A stretch of 64,000 bases of DNA from Bacteroidota bacterium (GCA_006218065.1 VBWE01000013.1:83586-147585), one strand, 5' to 3'; counted from the stretch's first letter, positions 42,095 through 51,218 are shown. Numbers and translations: made by a program. Notes: generated by a model from the letters alone, not told the origin.

Positions 42095-43214
42095 ATGATT
42101 ACTATTGAACAAATTAAAGGCCTTGCAGAGCGCAAAGATGCGCTTAGGAGGCATCTTTGACGTCGACAGGAAACTCGCGCAGATTGCCGAAGAAGAAGCG
42201 CTGACCCAGCAACCCGGTTTTTGGGATGATCCGAAAAAAGCGGAAGCGCTGCTCAAAGAAATCAAACAGAAAAAGAACTGGACTACCGCATTCGACGAGC
42301 TTTGCAAAAGCCTGGACGATCTGCAGGTCATGTTCGATTTTTACAAAGCCGGCGACGCGACTGAAAAGGATGCGGACCAGCAGTACGCCGAATCGGTGAA
42401 GAAACTCGAAGATCTCGAGTTCAAGAACATGCTCGGCGGCAAGGAAGACAATATGAACGCCGTGCTCACCATCAATTCGGGCGCGGGCGGAACCGAGAGC
42501 CAGGACTGGGCTTCGATGCTCATGCGCATGTACATCATGTGGGGCGAGAAAAACGGTTTCAAGGTGAAAGAAGCCGATCTGCAGGAAGGTGAAGCGGCCG
42601 GCATCAAATCGTGCACACTCGAATTCGAAGGCGATTACGCTTTCGGTTACCTGAAAGGCGAGAACGGCGTGCACCGGCTGGTGCGCATTTCCCCGTTCGA
42701 TTCCAACGCGCGCAGGCATACGTCGTTCGCATCCGTTTACGCATACCCGCTCATCGACGATACGATCCAGATTGAAGTGAATCCTTCCGAATGCGAATGG
42801 GAAACCTTCCGTTCGGGCGGTGCGGGCGGACAGAACGTGAACAAGGTGGAAACCGCGGTACGCCTGTATCACAAGCCTACGGGCATCGTGATCAAGAACC
42901 AGGAATCGCGCTCGCAGATGAACAACCGCGAAAACGCCATGCGCCTGCTCAAATCGCAGCTGTATGAAATTGAAATGCGCAAACGCATGGAAAGCACGGC
43001 GGCGATCGAAAGCTCGAAGAAAAAAATCGAATGGGGTTCACAGATCCGCAACTATGTGCTGCATCCGTACAAACTGGTGAAAGACCTGCGCACGGATTAC
43101 GAAACGTCGGATGCGCAGGGTGTGCTCGACGGCGATCTGAATGAATTTATCAAGCATTACCTGATGGAATACGGTGCGGTCTGGAATGCCACGAATAAAC
43201 CGGCACAAAAATAA
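42095..43214 (+). CDS. prfB: Peptide chain release factor 2, with +1 programmed frameshift
   Basis: Translation starts at ATG 42095 and reads 21 codons ([21 protein letters not shown]) to an in-frame TGA at 42158-42160. A +1 shift at CTT-TGA-C continues as [13 protein letters not shown] to 43214, giving 372 residues. This is the classical RF2 autoregulation: when RF2 is low, TGA is read slowly and the ribosome shifts. The SD-like AGGAGG (42146-42151) upstream of CTTTGA has the Escherichia coli spacing. Stop recognition motif SPF is at about 199-201 and the catalytic GGQ at about 244-246. A start at 42105 would be an artefact of reading only the second frame. Confidence 0.95.
42146..42161 (+). 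promoter_or_regulatory. prfB +1 frameshift site (AGGAGG-CAT-CTT-TGA-C)
   Basis: Internal SD-like AGGAGG, one CAT codon, slippery CTT and stop TGA followed by C. This equals the conserved bacterial RF2 recoding signal. Frame before: 42095; frame after: 42159. Confidence 0.95.
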
Positions 43215-43583
43215 ATGGCGAAGAAAAAACAGGATATCACGATCTGGCATAAAAGCAACTGTGCAAAAAGCTGCGAGGTGATGAGCGTACTTAAAAAAGA
43301 GAAAGTAAAGCCGGAAGTATTCCTGTACCTTGAAACGCCGCCGACGGAAGAGGAACTGAAAGACATCCTGAAAAAACTGGGCATCAAAGCAGAGGAACTG
43401 GTGCGGAAGAAAGAGCCGATCTATAAGGAGAAATACGAAGGCAAGAAAATGACCGAAGCCCAATGGATCAAGGCGATGATCAAAAACCCGATCCTGATCG
43501 AGCGGCCGATTTTAATCATGGGAGATAAGGCTTTGATCGGGCGGCCGACGGAACGGGTGTGGGAATTAATAGAGAAGTATTAA
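43215..43583 (+). CDS. ArsC/Spx-family thioredoxin-fold protein
   Basis: 122 residues. ArsC-like layout: the start ITIWHKSNCAKSCEVM has C16 at the thioredoxin-fold catalytic position and a second cysteine C20; later PTEEELKDILKKLGI and ERPILIMGDKALIGRP, the conserved ArsC-family Arg-Pro and IGRP motif. It may be a glutaredoxin-dependent arsenate reductase or an uncharacterised ArsC-like oxidoreductase; no ars operon is present. It starts directly after the prfB stop codon, so the two are probably co-transcribed. Confidence 0.88.
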   Translation: MAKKKQDITIWHKSNCAKSCEVMSVLKKEKVKPEVFLYLETPPTEEELKDILKKLGIKAEELVRKKEPIYKEKYEGKKMTEAQWIKAMIKNPILIERPILIMGDKALIGRPTERVWELIEKY

Positions 43584-43600
43584 CTTTCTGAAAAAACAGT

Positions 43601-44809
43601 ATGGCATTTTATTTAAAAAAAGCAGTACTTGATCGGGGCAAATCTATTCGGCATGCTGAAATTGATTTGTTGTCGGGATTAAATGTTGTAATTGGTAAGA
43701 ATGGATCGGGAAAAACAAATTTTCTAAATTTTCTTACTACAGCTATAAGTTCAAATTTTCATGTGCTGGAAGGAGAGTTTTCAGAATTGATATTCGCGAA
43801 TAATGGTGTTGATTTTTCGATGAGAGTAACGAAAGAAATAGCTATTCATTCCAGTGGAGTTGCTTCATTTCCCTCTCCAATTGTCAATAAAGAACTTATT
43901 ATTAATGGCAAATCATTCAACCCGCAAAGAAATTCCGAGTATTTGGATGTGTTGGAACAAAACAAGTCTGTTTTCTTTGATAACTATATTCAATATGGAG
44001 TACCTGAGAAGTTTTTATTGTTTAAAGATCCATACTCGTTTTCCATAGATTATCAAGAAAAACAATCCACCAATCTCAGTAATTTATACTCATCAATCCC
44101 AAATCAGCTTAGCTCGGCCACAATTATTTTAAACTCTCTTTTTATAAGTCTTACAAAACTAACTGAACGACCGAAGGAAAAAAATATTAGTGAAATTCTG
44201 AATAAGATTCAGTCAAAGTTCATAACACCAATTGAAAGTAATCTGAGGTTAATAACCAATATAGAAGAAGTTAGAATTAGCCCTAATTTGAATTTTTACT
44301 ACGAGCATAACGCAAAACTCATAATAAACAATTTGTTTTTCGAATATAAAATCGATGACAATTGGCTTCCTTATTCGTCCCTTTCCGATGGCACACGACG
44401 AGTTTTGTATTTGGTATTTGAGACTCAAATCATGAGTTTTGTCAAAGCGGGTGTGCAGGAAATGATGATCGATGAAATTCCAAACAAAGATATTTTCAAA
44501 CCGGAGGGCATTTTAATTTTCATCGAAGAACCCGAACTCGGTCTACACCCGCATCAGCTTCATAAACTGATGGAATTTCTCAAAGAACAATCGGAAAGCA
44601 AGCAAATCATTCTTACTACGCATTCCCCACAAGTTCTTGATATTCTTGGCCCGGATGAACTGGAACGCATCATTATCTGCGAATATGATCATGAAAAAGG
44701 CACGCAGCTTCGGCACATGACTGAAGAAGAAATGGAGCGGGCAAGAAACTATATGAAAAAAATGTACCTGAGCGATTTTTGGAGATTTACTGATTTTAAT
44801 GAGAAATAG
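43601..44809 (+). CDS. ABC-type AAA ATPase of the OLD/RecF-like group, candidate defence ATPase
   Basis: 402 residues. Walker A is G32-K-N-G-S-G-K-T39, the signature-like motif is YSSLSDGTRR (S262/D263/G264), Walker B is FIEEPELGLHP (E309/E310) and a switch histidine is at H341 in TTHSPQ. This order and the long helical middle part (about 60-250) match SMC/RecF/OLD-type ATPases rather than transporters. There is no C-terminal TOPRIM domain; a TOPRIM-like protein is encoded by the next gene (3-bp gap). The first 900 bp are much more AT-rich than the flanking genes, which suggests recent transfer. The pair is probably an anti-phage module (inference). Confidence 0.88.
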   Translation: MAFYLKKAVLDRGKSIRHAEIDLLSGLNVVIGKNGSGKTNFLNFLTTAISSNFHVLEGEFSELIFANNGVDFSMRVTKEIAIHSSGVASFPSPIVNKELIINGKSFNPQRNSEYLDVLEQNKSVFFDNYIQYGVPEKFLLFKDPYSFSIDYQEKQSTNLSNLYSSIPNQLSSATIILNSLFISLTKLTERPKEKNISEILNKIQSKFITPIESNLRLITNIEEVRISPNLNFYYEHNAKLIINNLFFEYKIDDNWLPYSSLSDGTRRVLYLVFETQIMSFVKAGVQEMMIDEIPNKDIFKPEGILIFIEEPELGLHPHQLHKLMEFLKEQSESKQIILTTHSPQVLDILGPDELERIIICEYDHEKGTQLRHMTEEEMERARNYMKKMYLSDFWRFTDFNEK

Positions 44810-44812
44810 TGC

Positions 44813-45379
44813 ATGAAACGAATTGGACTGATCGGTGAGTCGGAAAATGACAGAGACTCATTGAAAAAACTGCTTGAGAAAAAATACGGAGATCGCGTGC
44901 AATTTATCCCGATGCTTAAAAGAATAGAAGGGTACCAACTGGATACCGAAAAAACACTGTTTATACTCGAAGAAGAATATTTGAAAAGAAAACCTGATGC
45001 AATCGTTTTTCAGCGTGATCTTGATGCGCATGAAGGCAATTTGGCAAAACTGAAGGAACGTAACGAATACTTTGACCAATCAAACAAACATGTTTCGGGA
45101 AGTGGGCTTTTTCTTCTGCACATTCATGAAATAGAAGCGTTAATCTTGGCAGATCTTGACGGATTCAATAAGCGTTATGCTGTATCCGTTTCATTTACAG
45201 GGAATCCAATGTATCAGGATAACCCCAAAGAATGGCTGAAGAGCAAAAGCGGTAGAAATGGGTACGAACCTAAACATTGTGCCGTTTTGTTTGAAAACCT
45301 GGACTTTGATCGTTTGCGGCAACGTGTCCGCTATTTCGATACTTTCATAAACCAATTCGATCAATTACTCACAGCATAA
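44813..45379 (+). CDS. DUF4276/TOPRIM-like protein, partner of the upstream ATPase
   Basis: 188 residues. The start [20 protein letters not shown] places an acidic residue at E9, and a DxD pair lies at D69-L-D71 ([11 protein letters not shown]), the arrangement of TOPRIM nuclease sites (E then DxD). The [16 protein letters not shown] stretch (about 103-118) matches the H-E-x-E-A-L-x-x-(S/A)-D pattern I associate with DUF4276. It starts 3 bp after the ATPase gene stops, so the two proteins are made together. Its codon use is AT-rich but less so than the front of the ATPase gene. Probable nuclease component; not verified. Confidence 0.75.
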   Translation: MKRIGLIGESENDRDSLKKLLEKKYGDRVQFIPMLKRIEGYQLDTEKTLFILEEEYLKRKPDAIVFQRDLDAHEGNLAKLKERNEYFDQSNKHVSGSGLFLLHIHEIEALILADLDGFNKRYAVSVSFTGNPMYQDNPKEWLKSKSGRNGYEPKHCAVLFENLDFDRLRQRVRYFDTFINQFDQLLTA

Positions 45380-45384
45380 ATAAT

Positions 45385-46803
45385 ATGTCACTCACAACTG
45401 CATCCATGAACTACCGCATCGAAAAAGACACGATGGGCGAGGTGAAAGTGCCCGCCGACAAATACTGGGGCGCACAAACCGAGCGTTCACGCAATAATTT
45501 CCGCATCGGTCCCGAAGCCAGCATGCCGAAAGAGATTATCTATGCTTTCGCGTACCTGAAAAAAGCCGCCGCACATGCCAATCACGATCTCGGCGTGCTG
45601 CCTGCCGACAAACGCGACCTGATCAGCCAGGTATGCGATGAAATCCTGGCAGGCAAGCTCGACGACCAGTTCCCGCTGGTGATCTGGCAAACGGGTTCGG
45701 GAACGCAGAGCAACATGAACGCGAATGAAGTGATCGCCTATCGCGGCCACGTGATCAGCGGCGGGCAACTCGGCGACGAGAAAAAAGCGCTGAACCCGAA
45801 CGACGACGTAAATAAATCGCAGTCGTCGAATGATACGTACCCGACGGCCATGCACATTGCGGCATACAAGCAGGCGACGGAGGTCACGCTGCCCGGTTTG
45901 AAGAAACTCCGCGATTCGCTGGCGAAAAAATCAAAAGCGTTTAATGAAATCGTGAAAACCGGCCGCACGCATTTCATGGACGCCACACCGCTCACGCTCG
46001 GGCAGGAATTCGGCGGTTACGTGCAGCAGATCGACAACAGTATACGCGCGATCAATAATGCACTTGGGATGGTGAGCGAACTGGCGCTCGGCGGAACAGC
46101 CGTCGGTACGGGACTGAATACGCCGAAAGGGTACGACGTGCTCGTGGCGAAAAAGATCGCGGAATTCACCGGCCTTCCTTTTGTAACGGCTCCGAATAAA
46201 TTCGAGGCGCTGGCTGCGCATGATGCGATGGTGGAACTTTCCGGCGCGCAGAAACGTGCGGCGGTAGCCCTGATGAAAATCGCGAACGATATCCGTATGC
46301 TCAGCTCCGGACCGCGCTGCGGGATCGGGGAGATCATTATCCCGGACAACGAACCGGGTTCGTCCATTATGCCCGGTAAAGTAAACCCGACGCAGCCGGA
46401 AGCGCTGACGATGGTTTGCGCGCAGGTGATGGGCAACGACGTGGCTGTTTCCATCGGCGGTTCGAACGGCCATTTCGAACTGAACGTTTTTAAACCGCTG
46501 ATCGCCGCCAACGTACTGCAGAGCGGCCGCCTGCTGGGCGATGCCTGCGTTTCATTCACGGAGAAATGCGCCGACGGCATTGAGCCGAATTTGCCGGTAT
46601 TGAAAAAGCACCTGGAAAATTCACTGATGCTCGTAACCGCGCTCAATACGCATATCGGTTATTACAAAGCCGCCGAAATCGCCAAGAAAGCGCACAAGGA
46701 AAACAAAACGCTGAAAGAAGCCGCCATCGAACTCGGTCACGTTACCGCCGAACAATTCGACCAATGGGTACGCCCGGAGGATATGGTGGGATCACTGAAA
46801 TAA
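45385..46803 (+). CDS. fumC: Fumarate hydratase, class II
   Basis: 472 residues. The lyase-superfamily signature [15 protein letters not shown] is at about 329-343, the catalytic [17 protein letters not shown] is at about 192-208, and the first active-site region [12 protein letters not shown] at about 109-120. It interconverts fumarate and malate in the citric acid cycle. A start at 45406 ([13 protein letters not shown]) would fit the family length equally well. It follows the AT-rich island by 5 bp. The TAA is directly followed by the left end of a palindromic repeat. Confidence 0.96.
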   Translation: MSLTTASMNYRIEKDTMGEVKVPADKYWGAQTERSRNNFRIGPEASMPKEIIYAFAYLKKAAAHANHDLGVLPADKRDLISQVCDEILAGKLDDQFPLVIWQTGSGTQSNMNANEVIAYRGHVISGGQLGDEKKALNPNDDVNKSQSSNDTYPTAMHIAAYKQATEVTLPGLKKLRDSLAKKSKAFNEIVKTGRTHFMDATPLTLGQEFGGYVQQIDNSIRAINNALGMVSELALGGTAVGTGLNTPKGYDVLVAKKIAEFTGLPFVTAPNKFEALAAHDAMVELSGAQKRAAVALMKIANDIRMLSSGPRCGIGEIIIPDNEPGSSIMPGKVNPTQPEALTMVCAQVMGNDVAVSIGGSNGHFELNVFKPLIAANVLQSGRLLGDACVSFTEKCADGIEPNLPVLKKHLENSLMLVTALNTHIGYYKAAEIAKKAHKENKTLKEAAIELGHVTAEQFDQWVRPEDMVGSLK

Positions 46804-47088
46804 GTTCTGTTTAAAGCTCTTCCGGAGCATACAGTACATCAAAGTCTCTTTTATCGTCGGAGCAGATTGTAATTAAGCGGCAGTCGGCAGCGGCAGCAGC
46901 AGTTGACGTAGTTCGCTTCGCATGTCGCCTGGATTTCCCGGGAACATGGCTGTAATACAAATGCTGCCACTGCCGATTGCCGCTGCCGACTGGATCTACT
47001 CCGACGTACAGCAACAGTTTTCCTGTAAAACGGCTCTGCGGACCTCGCTTCGCCGAAGCTACGCGAAGGCAGGGGAGTTTTAAACAAT
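46804..47088. repeat. Long palindromic repeat, copy 5 (inverted orientation, with nested element)
   Basis: The left end is GTTCTGTTTAAAGCTCTTCCGG and the right end GGAGTTTTAAACAA. The central module is the same as in copies 3, 4 and 7 but in reverse orientation (TTCGCTTCGCATGTCGCC, CCTGGATTTCCCGGG, TGTAATACAAA). A nested palindromic string GCTTCGCCGAAGCTACGCGA sits in the right end (47047-47078) and is shared exactly with copy 6. The repeat fills the 342-bp gap between fumC and the next gene. Confidence 0.92.
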
Positions 47089-47111
47089 ATTTAATACTAC
47101 CCGGGAGTTTG

Positions 47112-47119
47112 TATATTTG
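47112..47119 (+). promoter_or_regulatory. -7 box (TATATTTG) of the gene at 47152
   Basis: TATATTTG fits TAnnTTTG and lies just beyond the palindromic repeat, 33 bp before the first possible ATG. No -33 TTG at the usual distance. Confidence 0.45.
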
Positions 47120-47151
47120 ATAGACATCCCGGGCTTTTTATTTTAATGTAT

Positions 47152-47751
47152 ATGAGACCCTTTTTTCTTTTGCTGTCGCTGATGATCTGTTTCACCGCGA
47201 TGGCGCAGCGGCCCGGAGATACGACCAACTACCGCCGCGAGATTATTTACAAGGATAAACGTTTCCGCGTCTGGAACAACTGGATGACAGGCGGCGCGGG
47301 CGTCGGTTATAACACGAAGAATCCGCATATGCAGGCGGTTATCGGGCTGAATTTCAATTTCCATATCCGTGCGCGGTATTTCCGGTTGGGCGGTGCGCTG
47401 GCTGGCGATGACCTCGGTATCCGGAACGATTACCAGTTCCACGGCGCGTGGATTTTCCGGCGCAGCGATAACGAACGGTACCACTGGGCGCACATGGCCG
47501 GGCTTTCGTATTCCACGATGTACGATTTTCTTTTTCCTTCGCCCATCGGCCCGGTTTATACCAATGATCCCGTGCAACGGGTGGGCCTTTACCTCGAATC
47601 GCAGCTGATACGGAAAATTCTCTACGATGTGGGAATCGGGCTTTCGGCGTATGCGGATATCAATGCACACCGGCAGCTTTTCGGGCTGCGCGCCGATTTG
47701 TATTTCTCCGGAGCGTATCGCGGGATGGCGAAGGGCGGGAAGAGGAAGTGA
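47152..47751 (+). CDS. Small secreted/outer-membrane protein
   Basis: 199 residues from ATG 47152 (a start at 47146 adds two residues). Signal peptide MRPFFLLLSLMICFTAMAQ. The mature part is beta-rich with aromatic girdle-like strands (MQAVIGLNFNFHIRARYFRLGG, YQFHGAWIFRRSDN, LYLESQLIRKILYDVGIGLSAYADIN), suggesting an outer-membrane barrel of about eight strands. No family recognised; single-gene unit. Confidence 0.65.
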   Translation: MRPFFLLLSLMICFTAMAQRPGDTTNYRREIIYKDKRFRVWNNWMTGGAGVGYNTKNPHMQAVIGLNFNFHIRARYFRLGGALAGDDLGIRNDYQFHGAWIFRRSDNERYHWAHMAGLSYSTMYDFLFPSPIGPVYTNDPVQRVGLYLESQLIRKILYDVGIGLSAYADINAHRQLFGLRADLYFSGAYRGMAKGGKRK

Positions 47752-47800
47752 GTAGATAAACCCAAATCAAGCGGTAGAAAATATTCAGGCAGCAGTTTTT

Positions 47801-48892
47801 TTAAACGTACTTCTCTCCCTTACTGATCTTCACATCATTCACAAAATTGCGGATCATCTGTTCATCCTGTTTTTTGCAGATGAGCAGGATATTGTCTGAT
47901 TCTACGACGATATACCCGTCGAGTCCTTCGATCACTACCAGTTTGTCTTTCGGCACGTGCACGATGCAATTGGACGAATTGTACAGCATCACGTTTTTCC
48001 CTACGGTGGCATTCTGGTGATCGTCCTTTTTGATGTGCGTGTAAAGCGATCCCCAGGTGCCGAGGTCCGACCAGCCGATCAGGGACGAACGGACATAGAC
48101 GTTGGTGGCTTTTTCCATGACCGCGTAATCGATCGAAATATTTTTCACGCGGGAATAAGCGTCGCGGATAAATTCCGCTTCCCCGGATGTATTATACAGG
48201 TCTTTCCCTTCTTCAAAAATAGCGGCCATTTCAGGCTGGTGCAGCTCGAATGCCTTCAGCAGGCTTTGTGTGCTCCACACGAAGATGCCGGCGTTCCAGA
48301 GAAAATCGCCGCTCTGCAGGAAAAATTTCGCCTGGTCCAGCTCCGGTTTTTCAGCGAAGGTTTTCACTTTTTTGATTCGCTTGTCTTTTTCGGTTTTCTG
48401 CGGTTCGATGAACTGGATGTACCCGTAACCCGTATCCGGGCGGGTCGGTTTGATACCGATGGTCAGCAGGCAGTCCTCGCCCGAAGCTTTCGTAAAGCAG
48501 GAACGGATCGCTTTATGGTACGTATCTTCTTTGGAGATCAGGTGATCGGAAGGCGCCACAAGCATCACCGCAGCCGGGTTCTTCCTGTGTATTTTCCACG
48601 CCGCATACGCGATACAGGGAGCCGTGTTTTTCCGCGCCGGCTCACTCACGATGTTGGCCACCGGCAGTTCCGGCAATTGCTCGCGTACAAGTGAAACGTA
48701 CGTGTCGTTGGTAACGACGTAAATATTTCCCGGAGGGCACAAACGAAGCGCACGATCGTAGGTTTGCTGCAGCAGCGTTCGCCCGGTTCCGAGCACATCG
48801 ATGAATTGTTTCGGGTGCGCCGTGCGGCTCATCGGCCAGAAACGGCTGCCTACGCCGCCGGCCATAATTACGCAATAACGATTCTTATTCAT
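47801..48892 (-). CDS. Mannose-1-phosphate guanylyltransferase
   Basis: 363 residues. The nucleotidyltransferase signature MAGGVGSRFWPMSRTAHPKQF is at about 10-30, with VAPSDHLI near 115 (metal/substrate Asp), GYGYIQF near 155 and the family end with a beta-helix region. It makes GDP-mannose from mannose-1-phosphate and GTP for surface polysaccharides. It lacks the fused phosphomannose isomerase domain of type II enzymes, so it is the single-function form. The aminotransferase gene lies 30 bp upstream on the same strand, but no functional link is evident. Confidence 0.92.
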   Translation of the reverse strand: MNKNRYCVIMAGGVGSRFWPMSRTAHPKQFIDVLGTGRTLLQQTYDRALRLCPPGNIYVVTNDTYVSLVREQLPELPVANIVSEPARKNTAPCIAYAAWKIHRKNPAAVMLVAPSDHLISKEDTYHKAIRSCFTKASGEDCLLTIGIKPTRPDTGYGYIQFIEPQKTEKDKRIKKVKTFAEKPELDQAKFFLQSGDFLWNAGIFVWSTQSLLKAFELHQPEMAAIFEEGKDLYNTSGEAEFIRDAYSRVKNISIDYAVMEKATNVYVRSSLIGWSDLGTWGSLYTHIKKDDHQNATVGKNVMLYNSSNCIVHVPKDKLVVIEGLDGYIVVESDNILLICKKQDEQMIRNFVNDVKISKGEKYV

Positions 48893-48922
48893 CGGTAGCC
48901 TTGTGCTGAACCGTTTTACAAA

Positions 48923-50221
48923 TCAGGATAATTTTTTCAGTGCAGTTTCAAGGCTGCTCATGATGGTGTCGATCTCTTCTACACGGCAGGTACCCACGGA
49001 GAGCCGGTACCAGGAAGAATCGTGCGATGAACCGAATGCGTAAAAAGGTACGATGGCGATTTTCGCTTCGTCGAGAATATAGCGCGTAACGTCTTTGGTG
49101 GTTTCGAGTACCCGGCCATCTGCCGTTTTCATCCCGTGCAGGTTGAATTGCACGGTGAGGTAAATCGCGGCCTGCGGTGCGATGGAATCCACGCGAAATC
49201 CCTGCGCTTTCAGCGACTGGAACCCGTTGTGAATGGCTTCGAGCCGGCAGCTCACTTCTTTTTTCATGTGCGCGATGAACGCATCGTATTCGTCCAGGTC
49301 GGAAAGATACTGCGCTGTGGCCACCTGTTCCGCTTTCGGAGCCCAGGCGCCTACGTGCGAAAGGATGGATTTCATTTTGTCGATGATGTCTTTCGGACCC
49401 ATGGACCAGCCCACGCGCACGCCGGTTGCCGCCAGCGATTTGGAAATGCCGTCCACAAACACGGTGTAGGGACGCATCGCCGGACGCAGCGAAACAGGAT
49501 CGTAATGTTTTGTTTCACCGAACGTGAGGGCCCAGTAAATCTGGTCGTACAGCAGGTAAAGCGGTTTCTGCCCGGAAATGCTGCGGCGTTCGTTTTCGGC
49601 AAGAATCAGGTCGCAGATCGCTTCGAGATCGTTTTTGGTAAAGGTGGTGCCTGTGGGATTCAGCGGCGAGCAGAGCGAAACCATGGCCACTTCCGAAAGA
49701 TGCGGCTTCAGTTCGTCGGCCGTCGGCATAAATTTATTTTCCGGGCGGGTTTCAATAAAAACCTGGTTCGAATAATCGCCGGTGGTCAGGTGCGTATAGT
49801 GGTTGTTGTTCCAGGACGGAACCGGGAACATTACTTTTTCGCCCGGATCGACCAGTGTGCGGTAAATGGAATAGATGACGGGACGTGCACCGCCGGCGAT
49901 GAGAATTTCCTCCGGTTTATAATCGAGTCCCTGGCGTTCGCGGATCAGCGTGCTGACGGCTTTGCGCAGGTCGGCCATACCGTCGGCTGCGGGATAGTTC
50001 GTTTCATCGTTGGCGTATGCATCCACGATGGCCTGTTTCAGCTTCGCCGGGATCGGGAATATCTTCGGGTTAAAATCGCCGATAGTGAAATTGTAAATTT
50101 TCTCTCCGTTCCGGATCTTCTCATTCACTTCGCCAGCCAGCTTGATGATTTCCGAACCGATGAGCGATTCGGCCATCCGGGCTGCTGTCAGTGCGCGGGC
50201 CTGGGCCATAGTAGTGGACAT
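48923..50221 (-). CDS. Pyridoxal-phosphate aminotransferase, class I/II
   Basis: 432 residues. Fold-type I motifs: NFTIGDFNPKIFPIP (about 44-58), NYPAADGMADLRKAV, the cofactor-binding SLCSPLNPTGT (about 182-192), YDQIYW, and the PLP lysine in FVDGISKSLAATGVRVGW (about 258-275). The arrangement is that of aspartate/aromatic aminotransferases. The exact amino donor is not determined. A start at the M in position 5 is also possible. Confidence 0.9.
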   Translation of the reverse strand: MSTTMAQARALTAARMAESLIGSEIIKLAGEVNEKIRNGEKIYNFTIGDFNPKIFPIPAKLKQAIVDAYANDETNYPAADGMADLRKAVSTLIRERQGLDYKPEEILIAGGARPVIYSIYRTLVDPGEKVMFPVPSWNNNHYTHLTTGDYSNQVFIETRPENKFMPTADELKPHLSEVAMVSLCSPLNPTGTTFTKNDLEAICDLILAENERRSISGQKPLYLLYDQIYWALTFGETKHYDPVSLRPAMRPYTVFVDGISKSLAATGVRVGWSMGPKDIIDKMKSILSHVGAWAPKAEQVATAQYLSDLDEYDAFIAHMKKEVSCRLEAIHNGFQSLKAQGFRVDSIAPQAAIYLTVQFNLHGMKTADGRVLETTKDVTRYILDEAKIAIVPFYAFGSSHDSSWYRLSVGTCRVEEIDTIMSSLETALKKLS

Positions 50222-50289
50222 ACTAAGTGTGTTGTGCTGTTTTTGCAGTGAAAAATTGTGTGCTTAAAGATACTAAAAACAGGTACAGC

Positions 50290-50518
50290 ATGGTAGTTTT
50301 AATCCAAATCAAACCGGGGCCGGGGATTCAGCAGCAGCAGCAGTTTTGTTTAAGCAAGGAGCAGGAGGATATTGACGACATTCGTGTAATTTCAAAACTG
50401 CTGCTGCCGACTGCCGCTGAAGTACAATTCACTCCGAAGATGAAAAGTCTTTGATATAATACGTTCTCCGAACCTTGCTTCGCCGAAGCTACGCGAAGGC
50501 AGGGGAGTTTTAAACGGA
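50290..50518. repeat. Long palindromic repeat, copy 6 (eroded left half)
   Basis: The right half is clear: CTGCTGCCGACTGCCGCTGA, CACTCCGAAGA, then GAACCTTGCTTCGCCGAAGC and GGGGAGTTTTAAAC. From 50477 to 50515 it is identical to the right end of copy 5, including the nested palindrome. The left half has only GGTAGTTTTAATCC and a GCAGCAGCAGCAG run. The SprT-like gene's stop codon (50510-50512) is inside it. With the start region of the aminotransferase it accounts for the 288-bp gap. Confidence 0.75.
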
Positions 50519-51157
50519 CTCCCGGGCGACTACCGGCTGCATTTCTGCCGGTATAACTTCACTCAGCGGGCTGAACAGGTAATCGCGGCCGGTTTCCAGT
50601 TCCTTGCACGCGATCCGGCTGCGGCGTTTCGCACCTTTCACGAAACGGCGGTTTTTACCGAAAATAAAAACGGCATGCACCGGCAGTATTTCCAGCAAAA
50701 CCACGCCTGTTTTTTCATCGTAGCGGCGCAGCACGCGCGTGAGCTGCTCGTCGGAACAACTCGATGCTCCCGGGTCCTGCATGTATCCTATAATGGCCGT
50801 GCGCACATCGTCGGGAAAAATCTGCAGGCGCATCATCGGGCGCATCAGCTCTTTGAACGATTCTTTCCATTCGGGACCGTGCGGTTTTACATTGTTCCGG
50901 TGCCTTTCCCAGCAAAGCAGGTGTGCGATCTCGTGCACGAGCGTGATCAGGAACGCGTATTTGTTCAGGTCGTTGTTGATCGTGATCTGGTGGTTGGTTC
51001 CCGGCAGGGGCGGACGGTAATCGCCGTATTTGGTGCTGCGCGATTTTTTGATCTTCAGCTTGAAATTGAAATGATAAATCCATTCCGAAATAACGGGCAC
51101 GGCCGGTTCGGGAATGTATTTGCTGAGAATGGATTGATTGCGCGTGACCTGGTTCAC
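50510..51157 (-). CDS. SprT-like zinc metalloprotease-fold protein
   Basis: 215 residues. The HEIAH zinc motif is in LVHEIAHLLCWERHRNN (about 91-95), inside a domain (about 35-130) typical of SprT/Spartan-like proteins (YGDYRPPLPGTNHQITINNDLN, then NVKPHGPEWKESFKELM). A basic C-terminal region with RCxxR-like residues (KRRSRIACKELETGR) may bind DNA or zinc. Bacterial SprT function is poorly known; related Spartan enzymes degrade DNA-protein crosslinks. The stop codon is contributed by a palindromic repeat end, so the last residues may have been altered. Confidence 0.85.
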   Translation of the reverse strand: MNQVTRNQSILSKYIPEPAVPVISEWIYHFNFKLKIKKSRSTKYGDYRPPLPGTNHQITINNDLNKYAFLITLVHEIAHLLCWERHRNNVKPHGPEWKESFKELMRPMMRLQIFPDDVRTAIIGYMQDPGASSCSDEQLTRVLRRYDEKTGVVLLEILPVHAVFIFGKNRRFVKGAKRRSRIACKELETGRDYLFSPLSEVIPAEMQPVVARESV

Positions 51158-51218
51158 GGAGCCAAATTTCGGAAAAGGAAGTTTCGGGAAATACTGCCGG
51201 GAAGAATAAGTATCAACG

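Noticed and set aside
42105-42158. ATG at 42105 as start of prfB
   Set aside because: It bypasses the frameshift site; the true start is 42095 with +1 shift at the TGA.
43215-43583. Arsenic resistance operon
   Set aside because: Only an ArsC-like gene is present, without arsB/acr3 or arsR; it follows prfB directly and may not act on arsenate.
50320-50345. GCAGCAGCAG run as a simple-sequence (phase-variable) repeat
   Set aside because: It is part of the arm of an eroded palindromic repeat and is not in a coding region or promoter spacer.
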